Source of the DNA: Selenomonas sp.
Lineage (GTDB): Bacteria; Bacillota_C; Negativicutes; Selenomonadales; Selenomonadaceae
Assembly (NCBI GenBank): GCA_017940705.1
Contig: JAGAYB010000234.1
Coordinates: 1 to 5,455 of the forward strand
Direction of reading: 5' to 3'
DNA length: 5,455 nt
The notes under the pieces were generated by a model, which was given only the letters and a program-made list of their open reading frames with translations, did not search any database and was not told the origin of the DNA. Made by a program: the position numbers and the translations under genes. This document shows positions 1-5,309 of the stretch, piece after piece; within the stretch, counting starts at the first letter, position 1; the number at the start of each line of letters is the position of its first letter.

Positions 1-118
1 CTCCATTGCTTAGATAAAGATGATACGCATCATTTATATCTCCACCAGATATTTCCGCCTTATCTGTTATGTAAACATCTTCGCCATATAGCTGACGGAT
101 TACATCTGCCAATTCCAT
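1..118 (-). CDS. fructosamine kinase family protein, N-terminal part (cut by window edge)
   Basis: Only the first 39 or so codons are present; the gene continues beyond base 1. Proteins of this family (fructosamine-3-kinase / YniA type, protein-kinase-like fold) phosphorylate ketoamine adducts on sugars or proteins in the cytoplasm, as a glycation repair step. The visible peptide starts MELADVIRQLYGEDVYI and reaches ISGGDINDAYHLYLSNG. That is the family's N-terminal glycine-rich strand with the consensus GGDIN-x-AY-x-L and the following Asn-Gly turn. I place the start at the ATG at 118-116: a GGAG lies 9 nt upstream (131-128), and the distance from Met to GGD (24 residues) matches E. coli YniA as I remember it. 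In-frame ATGs at 154 and 133 would add 12 or 5 residues but have weaker ribosome sites. The family call rests on a short N-terminal stretch, so it is good but not certain; a more distant aminoglycoside-phosphotransferase-like kinase is the alternative. Confidence 0.72.
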   Translation of the reverse strand, partial: MELADVIRQLYGEDVYITDKAEISGGDINDAYHLYLSNG

Positions 119-161
119 ATACAACCGCTCCATATCTATTGATCTTATTGCCATTCTACAG

Positions 162-182
162 CTAAATCATACGAATATCCTC
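162..182 (-). other. start-stop minigene (Met-Ile-stop) with good ribosome site in the kinase leader
   Basis: On the minus strand GAGG (182-179) stands 8 nt before ATG (170-168). The ATG is followed by ATT and the stop TAG (164-162). It lies inside the predicted leader of the fructosamine kinase mRNA, out of frame with the kinase. The site is better spaced than any site of the kinase itself. It could be a translational control element or a chance arrangement; nothing in the sequence decides this. Confidence 0.3.
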
Positions 183-201
183 GATAAGAAATATTACTCC
201 G

Positions 202-229
202 ATTGTAGACAAATAGCAAGCACGCTCAA
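202..229 (-). promoter_or_regulatory. probable sigma-A promoter of the fructosamine kinase gene
   Basis: Reading the minus strand, TTGAGC (229-224) is followed after 16 nt by TACAAT (207-202). That is 4/6 and 5/6 matches to the -35 and -10 consensus. Transcription would begin near 195, giving a leader of about 75 nt before the ATG at 118. It lies between the cytX terminator and the kinase gene, so the kinase is probably transcribed independently. Confidence 0.5.
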
Positions 230-262
230 TTTCTATGTATGGTGACGTGTTGATTAGGCTGG

Positions 263-303
263 AAAAGGGCTGCTGCGCGTAATACACGTGCAGCAGCCCT
301 TTT
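263..303 (-). terminator. strong intrinsic terminator of cytX
   Basis: A perfect 14-bp inverted repeat (263-276 with 290-303, AAAAGGGCTGCTGC and its complement) extends inward through 277-280/286-289 to an 18-bp stem (one G-T pair) with a 5-nt AATAC loop. The minus-strand transcript ends the stem in TTTT, and the stem begins 36 nt after the cytX stop codon. The stem is flanked by A and T runs on both sides, so it could also act on the plus strand, but no plus-strand gene is seen to its left in this window. Confidence 0.85.
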
Positions 304-338
304 CTGTATGTCCGCCATGGAGATGATGGCTGAAAGGA

Positions 339-1526
339 TTATGATGTATGTGACAGGCAGTATTGTCTGGTACGCAGGAAGTTGATGGCCACGCACAGAG
401 CAGTGGTTGCCAGCATAGCTGGCAGTGTACTGCCAATCGGCAGGTCAGCCAGCATCAGCAGCCGGTACAGAACGAAGCCTGTAAACCAGAGAAGCAGATT
501 ATGCCGGGAAAAAGCTGTTTGCTCGTAATGTTTGCCGATGATGAAGTAATCTGTAAGCTGAATGGCAATCATAGGGGCAAAAACCGAGCCGATGAAATAC
601 AGGAATTCTGTAAAATCGAGCAGGGGCAGAAATATAGCAGCTGCTGTCCCGCAGAAGGTAACGACTATGGCTGCTTTCTTTTCGTTCAGTCTGGCGGCTA
701 GTGATTTGCCGGATACGCCGGCAGAATAAGCATCCAAATAGGTCGTGGTCACGGTAGACAGGAGAATAATCAAAAGTCCGGCTATCCCCAGCCCGGATTT
801 TGCCATCACCTGTGCAATGTCGTTTTCGCCAAAGGTCAGGGCTGCGCTCAGCCCGATGATATACATCCAGCAGCTGACCAGACCGTAGACGATAGTGCTT
901 ACGGCTGTGGCCCTGTCAGGATTAGCGGCTTTCCGGGTGTAGTCGCTGATGAGCGGCAGCCAGGAAAGGGGCATGGCAATGGATAATTCCAAAGCCAGAG
1001 CAAAGTTGAGTGGTTCTTTAGGCAAGGTCGTGCTGTCTGCCCACAGTGTATTGCTGAGAAAGAGCGTCATCAGCAGCAGAGTGCCCATGGCAGCAGCGTT
1101 CAGCCTGCCCAGATTTTTGCGTCCTATGGCAATCCAGAGCATAATCAAAAGACCGGAAAGCAGGCACCATGAGCGATGTCCAATACCCAGTAAAGTGTCA
1201 GCCGCAAGTGCCCCTTCGTAAATCATAATGCCTGTCCAGCCCAGGAGCTGGACGATGTTCAGCAAGGCAAAGATGCGCCCTCCGTTTCGGCCAAAGCTCA
1301 GCTTGGCGGTTTCCATAGCACTTTTGCCTGTCCTGCCGCCGATTATGCCGGCGCCAAAGAGCAGAGCGCAGCCGATAATATGCCCCAGTAATATGGCGGT
1401 AATGCCCTGCGTAAGTCCTAAAGGGGCAAAGTAGGTTCCCGTCTGCATCTCGGCAATGGAAAGTGCCGCGCCAAACCAAATCAAACCGTTTTCCCAGAGT
1501 GATGTTCCTTTTGTCAAAGCCAACAA
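339..1526 (-). CDS. cytX: hydroxymethylpyrimidine (HMP) transporter CytX, NCS1 family
   Basis: This is an inner-membrane permease predicted to import the thiamine pyrimidine precursor HMP for salvage by ThiD/ThiE. The 395-residue protein is of normal length for bacterial NCS1 (cytosine permease-like) carriers and has about 12 hydrophobic segments. Family motifs are visible: WFGAALSIAEMQTGTYFAPLG (residues 17-37, written here as WFGAALSIAEM then QTGTYFAPLG), GHIIGC (48-53), NIVQLLGWTGIMI (90-102), WLPLISDYTR (189-198), TTTYLDAYSAGVS (260-272) and a late AIQLTDYF (321-328). I chose the TTG at 1526-1524: AGGTGG at 1539-1534 lies 7 nt upstream, and the longer frame (TTG at 1586) would start inside the riboswitch terminator stem. 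The TTG at 1523 is an equally possible neighbour. The TPP riboswitch directly upstream strongly supports a thiamine-related substrate over cytosine or allantoin. No thi genes lie beside it and a terminator follows, so it is a single-gene unit, expected to be off when TPP is plentiful. Confidence 0.9.
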   Translation of the reverse strand: MLALTKGTSLWENGLIWFGAALSIAEMQTGTYFAPLGLTQGITAILLGHIIGCALLFGAGIIGGRTGKSAMETAKLSFGRNGGRIFALLNIVQLLGWTGIMIYEGALAADTLLGIGHRSWCLLSGLLIMLWIAIGRKNLGRLNAAAMGTLLLMTLFLSNTLWADSTTLPKEPLNFALALELSIAMPLSWLPLISDYTRKAANPDRATAVSTIVYGLVSCWMYIIGLSAALTFGENDIAQVMAKSGLGIAGLLIILLSTVTTTYLDAYSAGVSGKSLAARLNEKKAAIVVTFCGTAAAIFLPLLDFTEFLYFIGSVFAPMIAIQLTDYFIIGKHYEQTAFSRHNLLLWFTGFVLYRLLMLADLPIGSTLPAMLATTALCVAINFLRTRQYCLSHTS

Positions 1527-1533
1527 ATCAATT

Positions 1534-1545
1534 CCACCTTTCCTC
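1534..1545 (-). promoter_or_regulatory. ribosome binding site of cytX (decides the TTG start)
   Basis: On the minus strand GAGGAAAGGTGG (1545-1534) lies between the riboswitch terminator and the TTG at 1526, with 7 nt of spacing. It shows that translation begins after the terminator, not at the upstream in-frame TTG at 1586. Confidence 0.8.
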
Positions 1546-1552
1546 AATAAAC

Positions 1553-1584
1553 AAAAAGCAGGAGATACCGTAAGCATCTCCTGC
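1553..1584 (-). terminator. intrinsic terminator in the expression platform of the TPP riboswitch
   Basis: The minus strand reads GCAGGAGAT, a 9-nt loop GCTTACGGT, then ATCTCCTGC, a perfect 9-bp stem followed at once by TTTTT (1557-1553). It stands between the aptamer and the ribosome site of cytX, which is the layout of a transcription-attenuating riboswitch: TPP binding should let this hairpin form and stop transcription. The loop (1574-1567) can pair with the 3' part of the aptamer (1614-1607). Confidence 0.88.
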
Positions 1585-1590
1585 AATAAA

Positions 1591-1690
1591 ACCCTCAGTA
1601 TGACTTCCTACGGCGGCATTACCCGCATCAGGTAAAAGGGTCGAAGTTCGATTACTTCCTCTCAGCCTGCTTTACAAGCTCCCCTGTTTT
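1591..1690 (-). ncRNA. TPP riboswitch (THI element) aptamer
   Basis: The minus strand carries the conserved THI-box blocks in order: GGGGAGC (1684-1678), a short P3 hairpin GCTT-GTA-AAGC, GCTGAGAGG (about 1666-1658), CTTCGACCCTT, ACCTGATGCGGGTAATGCC and GCCGTAGGAAG. The CTGAGA and CCTGAT/GGTAAT cores that bind the pyrimidine and pyrophosphate of TPP are intact, and P5 is GCGG/CCGC. The outer ends are approximate because the closing P1 stem is not clear to me by eye. The position, directly before a terminator and cytX, fits feedback control of HMP uptake by thiamine pyrophosphate. Confidence 0.95.
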
Positions 1691-1714
1691 GATGTTTTGT
1701 AAAATCTATTCTTT

Positions 1715-1743
1715 AGTATAGCGTAAATTGGCAGAATCGACAA
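1715..1743 (-). promoter_or_regulatory. sigma-A promoter of the TPP riboswitch-cytX unit
   Basis: The minus strand has TTGTCG (1743-1738), a 17-nt spacer and TATACT (1720-1715): 4/6 and 5/6 consensus matches at ideal spacing. The predicted start near 1708 lies just ahead of the aptamer, as expected for the riboswitch transcript. Confidence 0.7.
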
Positions 1744-1818
1744 ATCTTTTTATGGATTTTTTATACAGCTGCTAAAGCTGTGGAATGCGTATATGGCAAC
1801 TTTTGTATTATTTTTCAG

Positions 1819-1847
1819 CTGACGAATAATCGGCAAATTGATATAAT
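1819..1847 (+). promoter_or_regulatory. sigma-A promoter of the DUF5131 gene (divergent from cytX)
   Basis: CTGACG (1819-1824), a 17-nt spacer and TATAAT (1842-1847) give a 4/6 -35 and a perfect -10. Transcription would start near 1854 and leave a leader of about 90 nt before the gene. The leader holds a small hairpin (GAGCTT 1881-1886 with AAGCTC 1896-1901) of unknown role. It is the only good plus-strand promoter I see before the IS region, so it may serve the whole plus-strand cluster. Confidence 0.6.
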
Positions 1848-1926
1848 AAGGAAGTGTATTAAGTGCAGTCTGCGCCAGCTGAGCTTGCTTTACGTAAGCT
1901 CTATAGCAAACTGTGTTTGAGGAACG

Positions 1927-1953
1927 ATGAAGGATAAGATGGAATATGCATGA
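1927..1953 (+). other. possible 8-codon leader peptide (MKDKMEYA) overlapping the DUF5131 start
   Basis: An ATG at 1927 opens a short frame ending in TGA at 1951-1953, overlapping the ATG at 1946 of the DUF5131 gene in another frame. GAGGA (1919-1923) lies just before it with a short 3-nt spacing. A second in-frame ATG at 1939 lies 4 nt after AAGGA. Such overlap can couple translation, but the frame is short enough to arise by chance. Confidence 0.25.
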
Positions 1954-2839
1954 TATATGGAACCCATGGCATGGCTGCATAAAAGTAAGTCCGGGGTGTG
2001 CTAACTGCTATATGTATTTTCTGGACAAACAAAGAGGCCGAAACGGCGCGGCGATTTATCGGACAGACAATTTTAATTATCCGTTGCAAAAAGACCGCCT
2101 GGGCAGTTATAAAATCAAAAGCGGCGAGCTGATACGCGTCTGCATGACCTCGGATTTCTTTTTGGCAGAGGCGGACAAGTGGCGTGATGACGCATGGGAA
2201 GTTATCCGTCAGCGGCCGGATGTCGTGTTTTACCTCTTAACCAAACGCCCTGAACGAGTGTCTGCCTGTTTGCCCACAGGCTGGGGGCAGGGCTGGGAAA
2301 ATGTATGGTTCAACGTGACTTGCGAGAATCAGCAAATGGCGGATAAACGGCTGCCGTTTTTGCAGGAACTGCCGTTTAAGCATAAGGGCGTCATGTGCGC
2401 ACCGCTTATTGGCCCGGTTTCCTTGCAGCCGTATTTGCGGGCAGGTTTTATCGAGCAGGTGATTTGCGGCGGTGAAAATTATGGCGGTGTCCGTCCGTGT
2501 AATTACGATTGGATATTGGCCTTGCATGCGGAATGTCAGGATGCTGACGTGTCCTTTTCCTTTATTGAAACCGGCTCGGATTTTGTCAAGGATGGAAAAC
2601 ATTATCATCTAAAAAGCAAGCAGAAACAGGCAGAGCAGGCTTTTCTGGCGGGGCTAAATTTTCGTGGGAAACAGCAGCCGTTTATGCTGCGTTATGCTAT
2701 TGGCCTGCCTGTACCAGAGGAGGAACGCTTCCACCCCCAATATGACGGCCCCCATTGTCATGCCTGCGGCAGCCGCTTGATTTGCAATGGCTGCAGCCAT
2801 TGCGGAAAATGCCAGCAAAGCGTTAATATGGATGTTTAA
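1946..2839 (+). CDS. DUF5131 / phage Gp37-Gp68 family protein with C-terminal cysteine-rich (zinc-ribbon-like) tail
   Basis: The 297-residue protein starts MHDIWNPWHGCIKVSPGCANCY, the diagnostic opening of the DUF5131 (Gp37/Gp68) family. Its three cysteines C11, C18 and C21 (C-x6-C-x2-C) recall the iron-sulfur triad of radical SAM enzymes. Further family blocks follow in order: MTSDFF (67-72), YLLTKRPERV (96-105), NVWFNVTCENQQ (119-130), APLIGPVSL (152-160) and GGENYGGVRP (175-184) then CNYDW (185-189). After residue 268 comes a cysteine-rich tail, C271, C274, C280, C283, C286 and C289 with nearby histidines, which looks like a metal-binding knuckle. The biochemical role of the family is not established to my knowledge; it is common in phages, plasmids and accessory islands. 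As I recall, the family has Glu in the block that here reads CAPL (151-154); the Ala is a possible key substitution. ATG 1946 is the first start in frame after a stop; AAGGA lies 11 nt upstream. Family call firm, function unknown. Confidence 0.85.
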   Translation: MHDIWNPWHGCIKVSPGCANCYMYFLDKQRGRNGAAIYRTDNFNYPLQKDRLGSYKIKSGELIRVCMTSDFFLAEADKWRDDAWEVIRQRPDVVFYLLTKRPERVSACLPTGWGQGWENVWFNVTCENQQMADKRLPFLQELPFKHKGVMCAPLIGPVSLQPYLRAGFIEQVICGGENYGGVRPCNYDWILALHAECQDADVSFSFIETGSDFVKDGKHYHLKSKQKQAEQAFLAGLNFRGKQQPFMLRYAIGLPVPEEERFHPQYDGPHCHACGSRLICNGCSHCGKCQQSVNMDV

Positions 2840-2855
2840 CATACTTATATACAGG

Positions 2856-2894
2856 GCAAAGACCTTCAGCACTGGCTGCGATTAAGGTCTTTGC
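2856..2894 (+). other. long intercistronic hairpin
   Basis: A perfect 11-bp inverted repeat (GCAAAGACCTT 2856-2866 with 2884-2894) encloses a second stem CAGC-ACTG-GCTG (2867-2878), with CGATT left as a one-sided bulge. It follows the DUF5131 stop by 16 nt and ends 14 nt before the esterase ribosome site. No T-run follows on either strand, so it is not a standard intrinsic terminator. It more likely shapes mRNA stability or processing between the two genes, or weakly attenuates. Confidence 0.6.
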
Positions 2895-2921
2895 TGAAAA
2901 GCATTAGTGGGAGGCAAACAG

Positions 2922-3539
2922 ATGGTAACTTGTGAATATGGCAATCCCCATGCGGTTATAACGCTCGTTCAGCCCGTGGATGACCATGATATGGCAGGCA
3001 TTGAGGCTGAAGTGTCGGAAATTCAAAGGCTGTCCGGCAAAGAATTCCGCTTATTGGCGGTTAAGGTGGAAAGCTGGAATCGTGATTTATCCCCGTGGCC
3101 TGCCCCGGCGGTCTTTGGGAAGGATGATTTTGGCGATGGTGCAGAAGCGATGCTTTCTGAAATATTGAAGCTGTGCCAGGACGAGAGCAAGGTTTATTAC
3201 CTTGGGGGCTATTCGCTGGCAGCGCTGTTCGCCCTTTGGGGCGCTTATCAGACCAATAAATTTGCCGGCATTGCAGCGGCCTCACCATCCATGTGGTTCC
3301 CAGGATTTGTTGATTATATGAAAAGCAATACGATTAAATGCGCCAACGTATACCTCAGCCTTGGCGATAAGGAAGAAAAGACCAAAAATGTGGTTATGGC
3401 CGGCGTGGGTGACTGCATCCGGGATGGATATGCATGGCTGAAGAGGCAGGATATTAACTGTACGCTGGAATGGAATACAGGCGGGCACTTTAAGGAGCCG
3501 GAGATGAGGACAGCCAAAGCCTTTGCGTGGCTGTTATAG
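2922..3539 (+). CDS. alpha/beta-hydrolase fold esterase
   Basis: The 205-residue cytoplasmic protein (no signal peptide) is a compact alpha/beta hydrolase, probably a carboxylesterase-type enzyme; the substrate cannot be told. The nucleophile elbow is GGYSLAALFALW (residues 95-106) with Ser98. Asp149 in YLSLGDKEE and His189 in TGGHFKEPE complete a plausible triad in the right order. The stretch SWNRDLSPWPAPAVFGKDDF (51-70) and the segment AAASPSMWFPGF (118-129) are typical of a small esterase group of anaerobic Firmicutes. The ATG at 2922 is chosen because GGGAGG (2909-2914) lies 7 nt before it; an upstream in-frame GTG at 2907 overlaps that site and would add five residues. It follows the DUF5131 gene by 82 nt and is likely on the same transcript. 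At 205 residues the protein is short for the superfamily but complete, with no cap domain. Confidence 0.85.
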   Translation: MVTCEYGNPHAVITLVQPVDDHDMAGIEAEVSEIQRLSGKEFRLLAVKVESWNRDLSPWPAPAVFGKDDFGDGAEAMLSEILKLCQDESKVYYLGGYSLAALFALWGAYQTNKFAGIAAASPSMWFPGFVDYMKSNTIKCANVYLSLGDKEEKTKNVVMAGVGDCIRDGYAWLKRQDINCTLEWNTGGHFKEPEMRTAKAFAWLL

Positions 3540-3540
3540 T

Positions 3541-3731
3541 CTTGTCAGGGACGATAAGGAAATCACGGCGCATTACGGAGATATCGTGCTATACTCGGCA
3601 ATAAAATCGTTATTTTCTACGGGGAAAATTCGTGGGCTTATACGCGCCTTGGTCACATAAACTTGTCACAGCAGGAAATGACGGAATTGCTTTCCCAGGG
3701 TGATGTCAGCATTACGTTTGCGGAAAAATGA
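3541..3731 (+). pseudogene. remnant of a cyclophilin-like-fold protein gene (5' truncated and frameshifted)
   Basis: Two frames join into one recognisable C-terminus. From 3541 the frame gives LVRDDKEITAHYGDIVLYS; after about 3597 a +1 change of frame gives GNKIVIFYGENSWAYTRLGH and on to VSITFAEK with TGA at 3729-3731. GDIVLY-SGN-IVIFYG-NSWAYTRLG is the hallmark end of the bacterial cyclophilin-like domain, often found alone or fused to flavodoxin-like domains. Restoring one G in the GG at 3597-3598 rejoins the frames as LYSGNKIV. The first half of the domain and any start codon are missing: the sequence runs straight into the esterase stop codon at 3537-3539. It is therefore a decayed 3' fragment left by a deletion or rearrangement, not just a sequencing slip. 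No product is expected. Confidence 0.8.
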
Positions 3732-3770
3732 TGCATCGTGGAAAGAATATAGGGAAGGAAGCGTATTTGT

Positions 3771-5144
3771 GTGAATTTTTCCTTGGCTCATTTAGCAATA
3801 ATGGGCATGACGATTGGTTTGGTTTTAGCAGGGGGCCTTTATGCGGCAAGGTCTGTAAACTCAGCCGAAGGGTTCAGCCTTGGCGGCCGTTCTGCAGGTA
3901 TACCGATGATTGCTGGCAGTATTGCCGGAACTTGTGTTGGCGGAGGGGCAACGGTAGGAACAGCCCAGCTGGCTGGTTCAATCGGTTTGTCAGCAGTATG
4001 GTTTACTATTGGCGTAGGCCTGTCGCTGCTGATTATGGGGCTTATTTATGCGCGTCCGCTAAGATACACGGGGCTTGAAACGATATCACAGTATTTGGTG
4101 GAAAACTATGGTAAAGGAGCTGGACGTTTTACAAGTTTTGCTACATCCTTGGGCATTTTGTTTAGCGCCGTTGCCAGTACATTGCCGGGGATTGGCTTGC
4201 TGGCAGCCTTAACAGGACTTTCTTATGCGGTATCGGCAGGCATATTGCTGCTGTTAGTGCTTTTGTATGCTTTTTTTGGTGGGATGAAAACCGCCTCTGT
4301 CGGTGGTATTTTGAAGATGCTCATCCTGTTCGTGACTTTGTTTGCTTTGGGAAGTATAGCATGGCAGGGGCTTATGAACATGCCGGAACTGCTGGAAGAT
4401 AAACCAGCTGGATTTTTGAGTATCTGGGGTATCAGCAAAGGAGCCATTTTGAATAATCTTGCCTCTATAATTGTCGGTATGATTTGTACGCAAACGTATA
4501 TACAGGCAATATTTTCGGCGGCAACACCGCGAACTGCCGCTATAGGCCTTATCTTGGCGGCTATGGTAGCTATCCCTATCGGCCTGCCGTGTGCAGTTAT
4601 GGGAATTTATATGCAAATTTTACATCCAGAAATTCCGGCTATGCTGGCCTTACCTGCTTATCTGCTGCAATATGCATCTCCGCTTATTGGTGGTGCAGCA
4701 CTAGGCGGTATAGTTCTGGGAATAATTGGTTCTATTGCTGGTTTATCTTTGGGCGTAGGAACGATGGTGGCACGAGATATGCTGGAGCAGCTTCTGAAAA
4801 TACAGTCAGAACAGGGAAAATTAACCTTGATGCGCTTATCTGTTGTAGCTGCGATACTAATTGCCATGCTGATAGCTATAACTCATAAGGATTCCCAAAT
4901 CCTGTTTTGGAATTACCTTTCTATGGCGCTTAGAGGCTGTGGTATATTTATACCACTCACATTGGCCATCTTTAAGCCTCGCGCAATTTCGCCGCAATGG
5001 GCACTTGCATCCATGGTGTTGTCGCTTGGTGCGTCAATAGTTGCAGGATGGGTTCATACGGCTATGTCACCAATCTTTGTTGGCTTAGGTGTAAGCCTTG
5101 TTGTGGTGGTTATGGGGATGGATAAATTCACCGGTCAGCCGTGA
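3771..5144 (+). CDS. sodium:solute symporter (SSS) family transporter
   Basis: The 457-residue membrane protein has about 13 hydrophobic segments and the LeuT-fold layout of SSS carriers, which couple Na+ entry to solute uptake. Visible family features are a first helix (about 5-24), then SAEGFSLGGRSAGIP (31-45), a glycine-rich second helix with CVGGGATVGTAQ (55-66), the LRYTGLETISQYL loop (97-109), FFGGMKTASVGGILKMLIL (168-186), and GLSLGVGTMVARDML (324-338), the region that corresponds to the Na+-site helix followed by the R-D of the cytoplasmic loop. The start is the GTG at 3771; AAGGA (3755-3759) lies 11 nt before it, a long spacing suggesting modest initiation. No better in-frame start exists. 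The substrate cannot be assigned: SSS members carry sugars, amino acids, carboxylates or pantothenate, and no enzyme next to it points to one. No clear terminator follows; only a GA/CT palindrome stands before the IS end. Confidence 0.85.
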   Translation: MNFSLAHLAIMGMTIGLVLAGGLYAARSVNSAEGFSLGGRSAGIPMIAGSIAGTCVGGGATVGTAQLAGSIGLSAVWFTIGVGLSLLIMGLIYARPLRYTGLETISQYLVENYGKGAGRFTSFATSLGILFSAVASTLPGIGLLAALTGLSYAVSAGILLLLVLLYAFFGGMKTASVGGILKMLILFVTLFALGSIAWQGLMNMPELLEDKPAGFLSIWGISKGAILNNLASIIVGMICTQTYIQAIFSAATPRTAAIGLILAAMVAIPIGLPCAVMGIYMQILHPEIPAMLALPAYLLQYASPLIGGAALGGIVLGIIGSIAGLSLGVGTMVARDMLEQLLKIQSEQGKLTLMRLSVVAAILIAMLIAITHKDSQILFWNYLSMALRGCGIFIPLTLAIFKPRAISPQWALASMVLSLGASIVAGWVHTAMSPIFVGLGVSLVVVVMGMDKFTGQP

Positions 5145-5180
5145 ATAAACAGATACTTGGAATGTACTAATACAGTATTC

Positions 5181-5213
5181 TCTCTCTTTCTCTTTTATAA
5201 TGAGAAAGAGAGA
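5181..5213. repeat. CT/GA inverted repeat with an all-purine extension
   Basis: TCTCTCTTTCTC (5181-5192) pairs perfectly over 12 bp with GAGAAAGAGAGA (5202-5213) across a 9-nt loop. The purine arm contains the 8-bp tandem GAGAAAGA twice (5202-5217), so the stem can slip by one unit. The purine run goes on unbroken to 5225. It lies 36 nt after the symporter stop codon. There is no T-run on either side, so it is a poor intrinsic terminator. The purine run stops exactly where the IS-like end begins. Confidence 0.8.
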
Positions 5214-5255
5214 AAGAGAGGGGAGTATAATGGCCCCATGGATTTAGACCAGTGT

Positions 5256-5283
5256 TTGAAATTTTAAGCGCGCATGATATAAT
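5256..5283 (+). promoter_or_regulatory. promoter of the IS transposase genes
   Basis: TTGAAA (5256-5261), a 16-nt spacer and TATAAT (5278-5283) give 5/6 and 6/6 consensus matches. Transcription would start near 5290, just ahead of the ribosome site at 5297-5301. Confidence 0.65.
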
Positions 5284-5309
5284 AACCGAACAATATGGAG
5301 GTCATAATC

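Noticed and set aside
363..701. Plus-strand open frame of 112 codons opposite cytX
   Set aside because: It is antisense to a well-supported transporter gene, has no ribosome site or family motif, and reflects the codon pattern of cytX.
1765..1781. ACAGCT-GCTAA-AGCTGT hairpin between the divergent promoters
   Set aside because: Only 6 bp, with no T-run after it on the plus strand and only A/T-rich sequence on the minus; too weak to call a terminator or operator.
2237..2608. Minus-strand open frame of 123 codons opposite the DUF5131 gene
   Set aside because: The plus frame carries clear family motifs throughout; the antisense translation shows none.
3590..3595. TATACT as a promoter for the symporter gene
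   Set aside because: No -35-like hexamer at 16-18 nt upstream (the region reads GGCGCA), and the bases are coding remnant of the cyclophilin-like gene.
3728..4078. Plus-strand frame of 116 codons overlapping the symporter start
   Set aside because: It is an out-of-frame reading of the symporter; its translation is polar and unlike any family, while the GTG 3771 frame shows full SSS topology.
5181..5213. Hairpin as intrinsic terminator of the symporter gene
   Set aside because: The stem is followed by purines, not a T-run, on the plus strand, so standard intrinsic termination is not supported.
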